Made by a program: the position numbers and the translations under genes
Assembly: GCA_965214415.1 (NCBI GenBank)
Contig: CBDCBQ010000002.1
Location: 434,001 to 498,000 of the forward strand
DNA length: 64,000 nucleotides
Direction: 5' to 3'
Origin: RH-AL1 sp965214415
GTDB taxonomy: Bacteria > Pseudomonadota > Alphaproteobacteria > Rhizobiales > Beijerinckiaceae
The notes under the pieces: model-generated
Told to the model about the DNA's origin: nothing
Seen by the model: the letters and a program-made list of their open reading frames with translations, nothing else
Database searches by the model: none
In this document: positions 20,633 through 28,370 of the stretch, in pieces
Position numbering within the stretch: the first letter of the stretch is position 1
Layout: every line of letters begins with the position of its first letter

Positions 20633-21223
20633 ATGAGTAGCCGCGACGCCATCCTGGCGACCATTCGCGCCGGCAAGCCCTCGCCTGTCGCGCTACCCGA
20701 CGTGCCGCTGTTCGATGCGGATCGCGGCGACGATCTGCTCGGCCGCTTCGCCGAGGCCTTCAAGGCGATGGGCGGCAAGATGCTCGAGCCCACGCCCTGC
20801 GATCCGCTCGCCCCCGTGCGCGAGCGGATTGCGGACGCGGGCATCGTCGTCTCGATGGTGCCGGAGATCGCCGGCACTCAGGTGCTCGACCCCGCCGCCG
20901 CGCCCGCGTCGCTCGCCGACGTCGATGTCGCCATCGTGCGCGCGGCCTTCGGCGTCGCCGAGACCGGCTCGGTCGCGCTCACCGAGCACGAGCTCGGCAT
21001 CAACACGCTCGCCTATCTCGCCCAGCACCTCATCGTGCTGCTCGACCCCGCCGACATCGTGATCAACCTGCACCACGCCTACCACCGCCTGGAATTCGGG
21101 ACCGCGCGCTACACCGTATTCCACACCGGCCCGTCCGCGACGGCCGACATCGAGGGCGTGCTGATCCGCGGCGCGCAGGGCGTGCGCTCGCTGTCGATCC
21201 TGCCGCTCACCCGGACTTCGTGA
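20633..21223 (+). CDS. lutC: L-lactate utilisation protein LutC (LUD domain)
   Basis: 196-residue LUD-domain subunit completing LutABC. It starts MSSRDAILATIRAG, has the ETGSVALTEHELG motif near residues 110-125, and ends VRGAQG-like (VLIRGAQGVRSLSILPLT), a typical LutC C-terminus. ATG 20633 has GAGGAAGG about 9 nt upstream; the gene is 15 bp after lutB. Its 3' end overlaps the convergent psiE-like gene by 17 bp. Confidence 0.92.
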   Translation: MSSRDAILATIRAGKPSPVALPDVPLFDADRGDDLLGRFAEAFKAMGGKMLEPTPCDPLAPVRERIADAGIVVSMVPEIAGTQVLDPAAAPASLADVDVAIVRAAFGVAETGSVALTEHELGINTLAYLAQHLIVLLDPADIVINLHHAYHRLEFGTARYTVFHTGPSATADIEGVLIRGAQGVRSLSILPLTRTS

Positions 21224-21707
21224 GCTTTCGGCTGAGCCGCGACAGATAGATCGACAGGATCAGCACCAGTGTCAGCATGCCGAGCACGCCGAGTTCGATC
21301 ATCGCGTGATCGAACTGCGTCGGGTCGGCGGCCTTCGCCTTGTCCGAGACCTCGACGGTGACGATCAGGATTCGCCGCACCGAAGCGATCAAGCCGACGA
21401 TGAGGAACGGTTCGATGGCGATCTGGTCCGAGGTGATCGATTGGCGCACCGTGTGCAAAATCTCGACGAGCATCAGCGTGAACAGCAGCTTGTCGACGAT
21501 CAGGAAGATGTTGCTCGTCGACGGCCAGTTCTTGAAGGCGTCGAAGAGTCCGGCGAGCGAGCCGGTGAGCAGCAGCAGCGTGGCGACGACGAGCACCGCG
21601 CCGATGCCCATCGTGATCCAGTGCTCGATGTCGGTGAAGAGCCGCGCGATCTTCTGGTTCTCGGAGCCGCCGCTCTCCTCCGTGTCAGCCTGGGCTTGGT
21701 CGTTCAT
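21207..21707 (-). CDS. PsiE-like phosphate-starvation-inducible membrane protein
   Basis: 166 residues. A cytoplasmic acidic N-terminus (about 1-30) is followed by four hydrophobic helices: MGIGAVLVVATLLLLTGSLA, IVDKLLFTLMLVEILHTV, PFLIVGLIASVRRILIVTVE and IELGVLGMLTLVLILSIYL. LVEILHTVR and EPFLIVGLIASVRRIL are characteristic of the PsiE family, whose biochemical role is unknown. ATG 21707; probably co-transcribed with the upstream methyltransferase gene, 13 bp away. Confidence 0.8.
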   Translation of the reverse strand: MNDQAQADTEESGGSENQKIARLFTDIEHWITMGIGAVLVVATLLLLTGSLAGLFDAFKNWPSTSNIFLIVDKLLFTLMLVEILHTVRQSITSDQIAIEPFLIVGLIASVRRILIVTVEVSDKAKAADPTQFDHAMIELGVLGMLTLVLILSIYLSRLSRKLTKSG

Positions 21708-21720
21708 GGCATCAGCTCCC

Positions 21721-22776
21721 CTACGGCCGCGCCTCGATGACCATGTTGAAATGCGTCTCGGTCGCCTTGCGCACGCGCGAGAAGCCGCCGCCGCCGATCA
21801 CCTCGGACAGTCGCTTGAAGCCCGCCTGCGCGCCGAGCGCCAGGCCGACCGGCTGGTCGAGCGAGGTCGGGATGCAGATCATCGTCGAGCCGGCATAGGA
21901 GAGGCGGCCCACCGGGTTCAGGTTCTCCTCCACCGTGTCGCCGGCCTGCGGCTCCACCACCATCCAAGTGCCGTCGGGCTTCAGCGTCTCGCGCACGTGG
22001 CGGGCGGCGCCTGCGGGGTCGCCCATGTCGTGCAGGCAATCGAAGAAGGTGACGAGGTCGAGGTCCTTGCCTCCGAAGTCGTGCGCCATCGCGACCTCGA
22101 ACGACGTGTTGGCCGACACCCCATGGTCCTCGGCATGCCGGCGCGCCTGCGCCACCGAGCCGGCGTGGAAATCGTAGCCGACGAAATGCGCCTTCGGGAA
22201 CGCCTTCGCCATCATGATCGTGGAATAGCCGTGGCCGCAGCCGACGTCCGCGACCGTGCCGCCCTGCTCCAGCCGCGCGGCGACGCCGTCGAGCGACGGC
22301 AGCCAGGAGGACAGCAGATTGTTGTTGTAGGCCGGGCGAAAGAACCGCCCCGTCGCACAGAACAGGCACGGCGCCTGGTCGCCCCATCCGACCCCCTTGC
22401 CGGTCTTGAACGCGGCCTCGACGGCCGGCTGGTTCTCGACCATCACGGCGGCGACATCGAACGCGCCCTGCATGAAGACCGGGCTGTCGGGCAGCGCGAA
22501 CACCATCGCCTGCTCCTCCGGCAGCTCGAATTTCTGCGTGGCCGGATCATACTCCAGGTAGCCGGAGGCGGCCTGCTGGGCGAGCCATTCGCGGGCATAA
22601 CGCTCCGCGATACCAGCGTTCGCCGACAGCTCGTGCGAGGTCATCGGCCCGTGCGCGTGCAGTGCCTTGTAGAGGCCGAGCCGATCGCCGATGCGCACCA
22701 GCGAGACGGAAAGCGCCCCGCCGAGATCGCCGAGGATCTTCTCGATGAAACGATCGAGGCGCGCGGGATCGGGCAT
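21721..22776 (-). CDS. Class I SAM-dependent methyltransferase with N-terminal winged helix
   Basis: 351 residues arranged like small-molecule O-methyltransferases. An N-terminal dimerisation/winged-helix domain (about 10-90, GPMTSHELSANAGIAERYAR) precedes the Rossmann methyltransferase domain with SAM motif I TVADVGCGHGYSTIMMAKAF near residues 172-190, FVGYDFHAGSV for the ribose-binding acid, and LVTFFDCLHDMGDP near 245. GGAGGA precedes ATG 22776. Substrate unknown. Divergent from the HTH gene across a 408-bp region holding the palindrome array. Confidence 0.85.
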   Translation of the reverse strand: MPDPARLDRFIEKILGDLGGALSVSLVRIGDRLGLYKALHAHGPMTSHELSANAGIAERYAREWLAQQAASGYLEYDPATQKFELPEEQAMVFALPDSPVFMQGAFDVAAVMVENQPAVEAAFKTGKGVGWGDQAPCLFCATGRFFRPAYNNNLLSSWLPSLDGVAARLEQGGTVADVGCGHGYSTIMMAKAFPKAHFVGYDFHAGSVAQARRHAEDHGVSANTSFEVAMAHDFGGKDLDLVTFFDCLHDMGDPAGAARHVRETLKPDGTWMVVEPQAGDTVEENLNPVGRLSYAGSTMICIPTSLDQPVGLALGAQAGFKRLSEVIGGGGFSRVRKATETHFNMVIEARP

Positions 22777-22983
22777 CAGGAATCCTCCAACTGCGTGGCT
22801 CGGGTGCCGCGTGGCCTGGCGCCGGGACCAGCGGACGAAGCTCGTACACCACGTTGCCAGGGCAGCGATCCGGTAATATAACCGAATACGCGGGGCGTGT
22901 CCACCTGCACGACGCGACGTCGAACTCGTTCCGCGGCCGCGCGCGGCGTTTGGCGCCGCTCGCCGACGCCGGAGATGGCCTTT
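22777..22983. other. Non-coding left part of the divergent methyltransferase/HTH region
   Basis: No coding sequence is supported here. It contains the ribosome site of the methyltransferase gene (GGAGGA, minus strand) and a short inverted repeat CGGT-N6-ACCG at 22871-22884 around the only AT-rich patch (AATATA), a plausible promoter or operator for the methyltransferase gene. The rest is GC-rich without an obvious promoter. Confidence 0.4.
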
Positions 22984-23151
22984 GGCGGCGTACGCCCCCG
23001 CCGGGCGCGGCCGACGAGGCCGTACGGCGCCGTCGAACGGGTCCCGGTCGGCGTATGCCGACGAGCATTTGACCGTGTCGGCGTCCGCCGACGAGGGCCA
23101 GGAATGTCGGCGTACGCCGACGGGGGGCCGGGGATGTCGGCGTCCGCCGCC
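22984..23151. promoter_or_regulatory. Array of six palindromes phased at about 30 bp upstream of a HipB-like regulator
   Basis: Direct reading shows GTCGGC-N4-GCCGAC at 23047-23062, 23077-23092 and 23106-23121 (the last, GTCGGCGTACGCCGAC, is a perfect 16-bp palindrome) and a copy with one altered arm base at 23136-23151. Related shorter palindromes lie at 22987-22996 (GGCGTACGCC, within a 13/16 match) and 23019-23028 (GCCGTACGGC). Centres are 32, 31, 30, 29 and 30 bp apart, about three helical turns. Multiple same-face sites before an HTH gene suggest a cooperative operator, probably autoregulatory; this is inference. An in-frame ATG at 23104 would make part of the array coding, so a minisatellite origin remains possible. 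Confidence 0.6.
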
Positions 23152-23184
23152 AACCGGGATTTTGACCAGTTTGGAGGTCCACCG

Positions 23185-23637
23185 ATGGACAGGATCAGGT
23201 TGCCCACCCGAAAGCGCAAGGCCGCGCTAGATCCAAAGCGCAAGCCCGAGCCGCGCGACGAGCTCGCCAGACCGATCACGACGATGACCCAGCTCGGCGC
23301 CTTCGTGCACGATTTGCGCACCGGCCTCGCCATCGGCCAGAGCGAGCTGGCGATGCGCGCCGACGTCGGCCGCCAATGGATCGGCGAGCTCGAGCAGGGC
23401 AAGCCGAGCTTGGAGGCCGAAAAGGTGCTGCGCGTCCTGCTCACGCTGGGCTTCGAGCTCGTCCTCTCCCCCTACGACCCACCCCCGCCCTGGATGCTCC
23501 GCGCCTGCGCCTTCGCCGCCGCCCATGAGAAGGTCCGCGCCGACGCCCGGCGGGCGAGCCGCACCTCGCGCCGCGAGCGCGCCCGGGTGGCGCGGCTGGC
23601 CGCGAACTCGCGGGCGATGGTGGTGGATTTGGAGTGA
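23185..23637 (+). CDS. HipB-like XRE-family transcriptional regulator (orphan)
   Basis: 150 residues. The HTH_3 domain spans about residues 30-95: TMTQLGAFVHDLRTGLAIGQ, SELAMRADVGRQWIGELEQG, then KPSLEAEKVLRVLLTLGFEL. LGFELVLSPYD closely follows the C-terminal strand of HipB/Y4mF-type antitoxins. An Arg/Ala-rich tail (about 115-145) is unusual. No HipA kinase gene lies on either side, so it is not an obvious toxin-antitoxin pair. ATG 23185 has TGGAGGT upstream; ATG 23104 is an in-frame alternative inside the palindrome array. Confidence 0.75.
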   Translation: MDRIRLPTRKRKAALDPKRKPEPRDELARPITTMTQLGAFVHDLRTGLAIGQSELAMRADVGRQWIGELEQGKPSLEAEKVLRVLLTLGFELVLSPYDPPPPWMLRACAFAAAHEKVRADARRASRTSRRERARVARLAANSRAMVVDLE

Positions 23638-23766
23638 GGGGGCGGCTAATCTTTTGCCAAAAGGCGCAATTCGGGACCTCCAAGGGCATAACGCAACCGC
23701 CAGACGCTTCTTGAATGAACCCCGCACACAGTGGTAGCTTCCCCATGCACTGCCTGGAGTTTTGCA

Positions 23767-25600
23767 ATGAGAGCGAACGCTATTCCGCTTATTGCCCTTT
23801 TCGAGACCAAAATGCGTCTTGAGATCCCGCTGTTTCAACGGCAATATGTATGGGGCCTGCAGCAACAGTGGGAACCGCTTTGGGAGGATATTTCTAGAAA
23901 GTTTTCTGAATACTTAGAGGGTAGGCTTGACGCACCGAAGCACTTCCTCGGTGCAATTGTCCTCGATCAGAAGCAGACCCCCGCGACTCATGTAGAACGC
24001 AGAATGGTGATCGACGGTCAACAAAGACTTACTACACTGCAAGTCTTTTTGGCAGCTTTTAGAGATTATTGTAGGTCTATAGGAGCGGAAGCACTAGCAG
24101 ACGAGTGCGTAAATTTCACTTTGAATAAAGGGTTGATGCCCAACCCTGAAACCGATAAATTTAAAGTGTGGCCAACGCAACTCGACCGACCCTTTTTTCA
24201 AGATGTTATAACATTTAGAAGAAAAATATAAACAAACCAAAAGGAAATATCAGCATAAACCCGATCCGCGGCCAAGACTTGTGGAGTGCTATCTTTTCTT
24301 CTTCAGCCAACTAAAGGAGTTTTTCGAAGGGAGTTCGAGCGATCACCCTATTTTTACAGAAATCTCACTTAATGAACGAATAGAACACAGCTTTCAGGCG
24401 CTTAGAAACGCTTTGTTGGTGGTTGCGATCGATCTAGAGCAAGGTGACGATCCGCAGGTAATTTTCGAAACCCTCAATGCCAGGGGAGAACCGCTTTTGC
24501 CTGCTGATCTATTGCGGAATTATATCTTCCTCCGCGCTTCGAAAGAAGGAACTTCTCAAGAAGATTTATATAAACAATTTTGGCAGCCTTTTGACGATCC
24601 TTTTTGGCGCGAAAATGTTAGCCAGGGAAGGCTCAATAGGCCACGCAGCGATCTATTTATGCAGCATTATTTGGCAAGCCAACAAACAATAGATATACCT
24701 ATCAAGCATCTTTATGTTGAATACAGGCATTGGATCGAACGATCTCATCCTTTTGATTCTATACCAGCGGAACTGGAAATACTCGCATTAAATCGGGATA
24801 GATTCAGGAACCTGCTGGAAGCAAAAATGGGAGAAGAATATTCATCTTTATCGCAACTTCTAATTGCTTTCGATATGGGAACGGCCTATCCACTAATGTT
24901 GTTGCTGCTACAAGAAGAAAGCGACGATTGTATATACAGTGTTATAGAGTCTTATATTATTCGTCGGGCAGTATGCGGACTAACAAACAAAAACTATAAT
25001 CGCGTGTTTCTAACGCTTACGAAAAATTTGAAAAAGCAAGGCGTAAGTATTGGGACGGTCGGCCGATACTTCGAAGAATTGCGCGGCGACGCAGCGGCCT
25101 GGCCCTCGGACGCGTTGTTTGAAGAAGCTTGGCTTACGAAACCATTATATGCAATCCTTAATAACCCGAGACTTGTATTTATACTATCCAAGATAAATGC
25201 CTGCTATGTTTCCTCTAAATCAGAAGATTTAGCTATTTTGAACCCCCTTTCGATCGAACACCTCATGCCGCAGGATTGGATATCGAACTGGCCGCTGCCG
25301 AATGGCGCCGGCGGATTGAGTCCGCTTCAGCTCTGGGACACTGACAAAAGTGACCCCCGTTATATGGAGAGTGAGAGCCGAAATCTCCTGGTCCATACGA
25401 TGGGAAATCTTACGATTACAACCCAACCGCTTAATTCTGCAGCGTCCAACTCTGGTTGGCCAACGAAGAAGGCCGAATTGTCTTATTCTCTGCTCCCGAT
25501 CAATAAGGACCTCTTAGAAAAAAACATTTGGGATGAAACCATGATTCGGCAACGTGGAAAAAGCCTTCTCGAAAACGCAAAAGCAATTTGGCCGCACTGA
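23767..25600 (+). pseudogene. DUF262-DUF1524 (GmrSD-like) nuclease gene split by a +1 frameshift
   Basis: The N-terminal part (23767-24231) has the DUF262 signatures IPLFQRQYVWG and MVIDGQQRLTTLQVF, associated with nucleotide hydrolysis in GmrS/DndB-like proteins. The remainder, in the next frame to 25600, continues with FETLNARGEPLLPADLLRNY and ends in DUF1524, an HNH-type nuclease domain (LSIEHLMPQDW; HTMGNLTITTQPLNSAASNS). Removing one A from the five-A run at about 24222-24226 restores a single protein of about 610 residues. Together they resemble a GmrSD type IV restriction enzyme. The gene is clearly AT-richer than its surroundings and has no detectable partner, suggesting transfer. Confidence 0.82.
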
Positions 25601-25843
25601 AATATAGAAACGGGATCGGAAAGGTAGTCCAAAATTGACCCGCTAACAGCCTTGCCGGGCATAGCTTCCTCGAATAAAGCTCACCAGGCTGCGGCGGCGC
25701 ACCACAAGCCAAGCGGCGCGGTTCAAAAGTCAGGACCCGTTTCGCCGCCCGCCCAAAAACTTTTCCCGCCTTCCCAGCCTTCCCCGGCGCCCTAAACCTG
25801 TGTAGGGACACGCCAAACCCGCACCCCCGAGGAGACACCGAAG

Positions 25844-26953
25844 ATGAAGACCCGCGCCGCCGTAGCGTTCGAAGCCAAGAAGCCGCTCGAGATCGTCGAG
25901 GTGGACCTCGAAGGGCCGAAGGCGGGCGAGGTGCTGGTCGAGATCAAGGCGACCGGGCTCTGCCACACCGACGCGTTCACGATGTCGGGCGAGGATTCGG
26001 AGGGCATCTTCCCGTCGATCCTCGGGCACGAGGGCGCGGGCATCGTCGTCGAGGTCGGCGAGGGCGTCTCGTCCTTGAAGAAGGGCGACCACGTCATCCC
26101 GCTCTACACGGCCGAGTGCCGCACCTGCGATTACTGCCTCTCGCAGAAGACCAACCTCTGCCAGCGCGTCCGCGCCACGCAGGGCAAGGGGCTGATGCCG
26201 GATTCGACCAGCCGCTTCTCCTACAAGGGGCAGATGATCCACCATTACATGGGCTGCTCGACGTTCTCGAACTACACGGTGCTGCCGGAGATCTCGCTCG
26301 CGAAAGTGCGCGAGGACGCGCCGTTCGAGAAGATCTGCTACATCGGCTGCGGCGTGACGACGGGCGTGGGCGCGGTGCTGTTCACCGCCAAGGCGGAGTA
26401 CGGCTGCCGCGCGATCGTGTTCGGCCTCGGCGGCATCGGCCTCAACGTGATCCAGGGCCTCAAGATGATCGGCGCGCAGCAGATCGTCGGCGTCGACATC
26501 AACGAAGGCAAGATGAACATCGCCAGCCAGTTCGGCATGACCGATTTCGTCAACCCGACCAAGATCAGCGGCGACATGGTCGGCCACCTCGTCGAGCTGA
26601 CCAAGGGCGGCGCCGACTACACGTTCGACTGCACCGGCAACGTCAAGGTGATGCGCACCGCGCTCGAGGCCGCCCACAAGGGCTGGGGCACGTCCATCGT
26701 CATCGGCGTGGCGCCGGCCGGCGCCGAGATCTCGACCCGCCCGTTCCAGCTCGTGACCGGCCGCAACTGGCGCGGCTCGGCGTTCGGCGGCGCGCGCGGC
26801 CGCACCGACGTGCCGAAGATCGTCGACTGGTACATGGAAGGCCGCATCAACATCGACGATCTGATCACCGACGTGATCCCGCTCGACAAGATCAACGACG
26901 GCTTCCACGCGATGCACGAGGGCAAGGGCATCCGCACCGTGGTGAAGTACTGA
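25844..26953 (+). CDS. frmA: S-(hydroxymethyl)glutathione dehydrogenase / class III alcohol dehydrogenase
   Basis: Oxidises S-hydroxymethylglutathione, the formaldehyde-glutathione adduct, to S-formylglutathione with NAD; 369 residues, standard for the class. Catalytic zinc ligands lie in TGLCHTDAFT and ILGHEGAGIV plus the cysteine in CYIGCGVTTGVGAV. The structural zinc is bound by four cysteines in CRTCDYCLSQKTNLC. NAD is bound by FGLGGIGLNVIQG. GGAGA precedes ATG 25844. The stop overlaps the next start by one base (TGATG), linking dehydrogenase and hydrolase. Confidence 0.97.
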   Translation: MKTRAAVAFEAKKPLEIVEVDLEGPKAGEVLVEIKATGLCHTDAFTMSGEDSEGIFPSILGHEGAGIVVEVGEGVSSLKKGDHVIPLYTAECRTCDYCLSQKTNLCQRVRATQGKGLMPDSTSRFSYKGQMIHHYMGCSTFSNYTVLPEISLAKVREDAPFEKICYIGCGVTTGVGAVLFTAKAEYGCRAIVFGLGGIGLNVIQGLKMIGAQQIVGVDINEGKMNIASQFGMTDFVNPTKISGDMVGHLVELTKGGADYTFDCTGNVKVMRTALEAAHKGWGTSIVIGVAPAGAEISTRPFQLVTGRNWRGSAFGGARGRTDVPKIVDWYMEGRINIDDLITDVIPLDKINDGFHAMHEGKGIRTVVKY

Positions 26954-27804
26954 TGGCTGGCGCTCCCGAGAAGACCGGTAGCCACGTCTGCTTCGGCGGC
27001 GACAACACCTTCTACAAGCATCAGTCGTCGGAGATCGGCGGCCCGATGAATTTTTCCGTCTACCTGCCGCCGCAGGTCAAGGCGGGGAAGAAGGTGCCTG
27101 CCCTGCTCTACCTCGCCGGGCTCACCTGCGATCACACGACCTTCATCATCAAGGGCGGCGCGCAGCGGCTCGCCGCGAAGCATGGCTTCATCCTTGTGGC
27201 GCCGGACACGAGCCCGCGCGACAAGCGCTACCCCGGCGATGACGAAAAGTACGATTTCGGCATCGGCGCCGGCTTCTATGTCGACGCCACGCAGGCGCCC
27301 TGGAAAGAGGGCTACCGAATGGGCTCCTACGTCTCGAAGGAGCTGCCGCAGCTCATCGACGAGAACTTTCCCGTCGACGGCCGCTGGGGCGTGTTCGGTC
27401 ACTCGATGGGCGGGCACGGCGCTCTGATCACGGCGCTGCGTCACCCGGATCGGTTCTCGTCCGTCTCGGCCTTCGCGCCGATCGTGGCGCCGTCGTCCTG
27501 CCCCTGGGGTCAGAAGGCGCTCGGCAATTACCTCGGCCCGGACAAGGAGAGCTGGAAGGAGTGGGACGCGACCGAGCTGGTGAAGGCCGGCAAGGCGACC
27601 TCGCATATCCTGATCGACCAGGGCACCGGCGACCAGTTCCTCGAGGGCGAGCTGCACCCGCACCTCTTCGAGGCGGCCTGCAAGGACGCCGGCCAGGCGC
27701 TGAACCTGCGTATGCAGGAGGGGTACGACCACTCCTACTACACGATGCAGTCCTTCATGGAGGACCACATCATGCACCACGCCAAGGTGCTCGGCGTCGC
27801 CTGA
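26953..27804 (+). CDS. fghA: S-formylglutathione hydrolase
   Basis: Esterase-D-type alpha/beta hydrolase cleaving S-formylglutathione to formate and glutathione, the second step of glutathione-dependent formaldehyde oxidation. 283 residues. The nucleophile elbow GHSMGGHGAL is near residue 150; aspartate and histidine of the triad are likely in the QGTGDQFL and GYDHSYYTMQSF segments. The N-terminal ETGSH-like and YLPPQVKAGKKVPALLYLAGLTC motifs are typical. Coupled to frmA by TGATG. Gfa, which makes the frmA substrate, is encoded 32 kb away. Confidence 0.97.
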   Translation: MAGAPEKTGSHVCFGGDNTFYKHQSSEIGGPMNFSVYLPPQVKAGKKVPALLYLAGLTCDHTTFIIKGGAQRLAAKHGFILVAPDTSPRDKRYPGDDEKYDFGIGAGFYVDATQAPWKEGYRMGSYVSKELPQLIDENFPVDGRWGVFGHSMGGHGALITALRHPDRFSSVSAFAPIVAPSSCPWGQKALGNYLGPDKESWKEWDATELVKAGKATSHILIDQGTGDQFLEGELHPHLFEAACKDAGQALNLRMQEGYDHSYYTMQSFMEDHIMHHAKVLGVA

Positions 27805-27814
27805 GCTCGCCGAC

Positions 27815-28276
27815 GTGGCGAGGAGCGGCGGCAATTCTTCGCCGCTCCTGCGCCTGATGATCGAGAGCCACCGCCGCCTCGTCGGGCGCCCGCTCGTCGA
27901 CGAACGGCTCGATGCGGCCGCGCAGGCCGCCTGGCTCGCCGACGATGCCCCGCTTGGTTTGCTCGCCCACGACACGCAAGCCGACCCCTGCTTCGTCTTT
28001 GCCAATTTGGCCGCGCTCGCCTGCTTCGAATACCCGGAGGACGAACTCATCGGCCTGCCGTCGCGGCTCACCGCCGAGGCGCCGAACCGCGACGAGCGCC
28101 AGCGCCTGTTGGACGCGGTCGGGCGTAACGGTTTTGTCGAGAATTATCGCGGCCTGCGCATCGCCAGGTCCGGCCGCCGCTTCTGGATCGAGGACGTCAC
28201 CGTCTGGATGCTGCGCGACGAGGCCGGCCGCGACCATGGGCAGGCGGCGGTGTATCGCCGGTGGCGCGACGTTTGA
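27815..28276 (+). CDS. MEKHLA (PAS-related) domain protein
   Basis: 153 residues, essentially one MEKHLA domain, a PAS-like sensory fold: LMIESHRRLVGRPL, then PLGLLAHDTQADPCFVFANLAALACFEY, ELIGLPSRLTAEAPNRDERQ and a final strand AGRDHGQAAVYRRWRDV. Similar stand-alone proteins are common in alphaproteobacteria and cyanobacteria; ligand unknown. Start GTG 27815 lies 10 bp after fghA; ATG 27857 is an alternative that keeps the domain. Same orientation and spacing as the formaldehyde genes suggests shared transcription. Confidence 0.8.
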   Translation: MARSGGNSSPLLRLMIESHRRLVGRPLVDERLDAAAQAAWLADDAPLGLLAHDTQADPCFVFANLAALACFEYPEDELIGLPSRLTAEAPNRDERQRLLDAVGRNGFVENYRGLRIARSGRRFWIEDVTVWMLRDEAGRDHGQAAVYRRWRDV

Positions 28277-28370
28277 CGACGTACTTTCTTCGCGTGCGCG
28301 ACGACGTTCTTCGCTGATACGGCGGACGCCCGATACCGGGCGGCCCGGGAGCCCGTCGGCGGCCACGGGG

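Noticed and set aside
22984..23151. CRISPR array
   Set aside because: Repeats are 16-bp palindromes with intervals of about 14 bp, too short for CRISPR spacers, and no cas genes are present.
23185..25600. HipB-like regulator plus DUF262 gene as one toxin-antitoxin or defence unit
   Set aside because: The two genes differ sharply in base composition and are 129 bp apart, and no HipA or other partner is present. Adjacency alone is not enough to claim a system.
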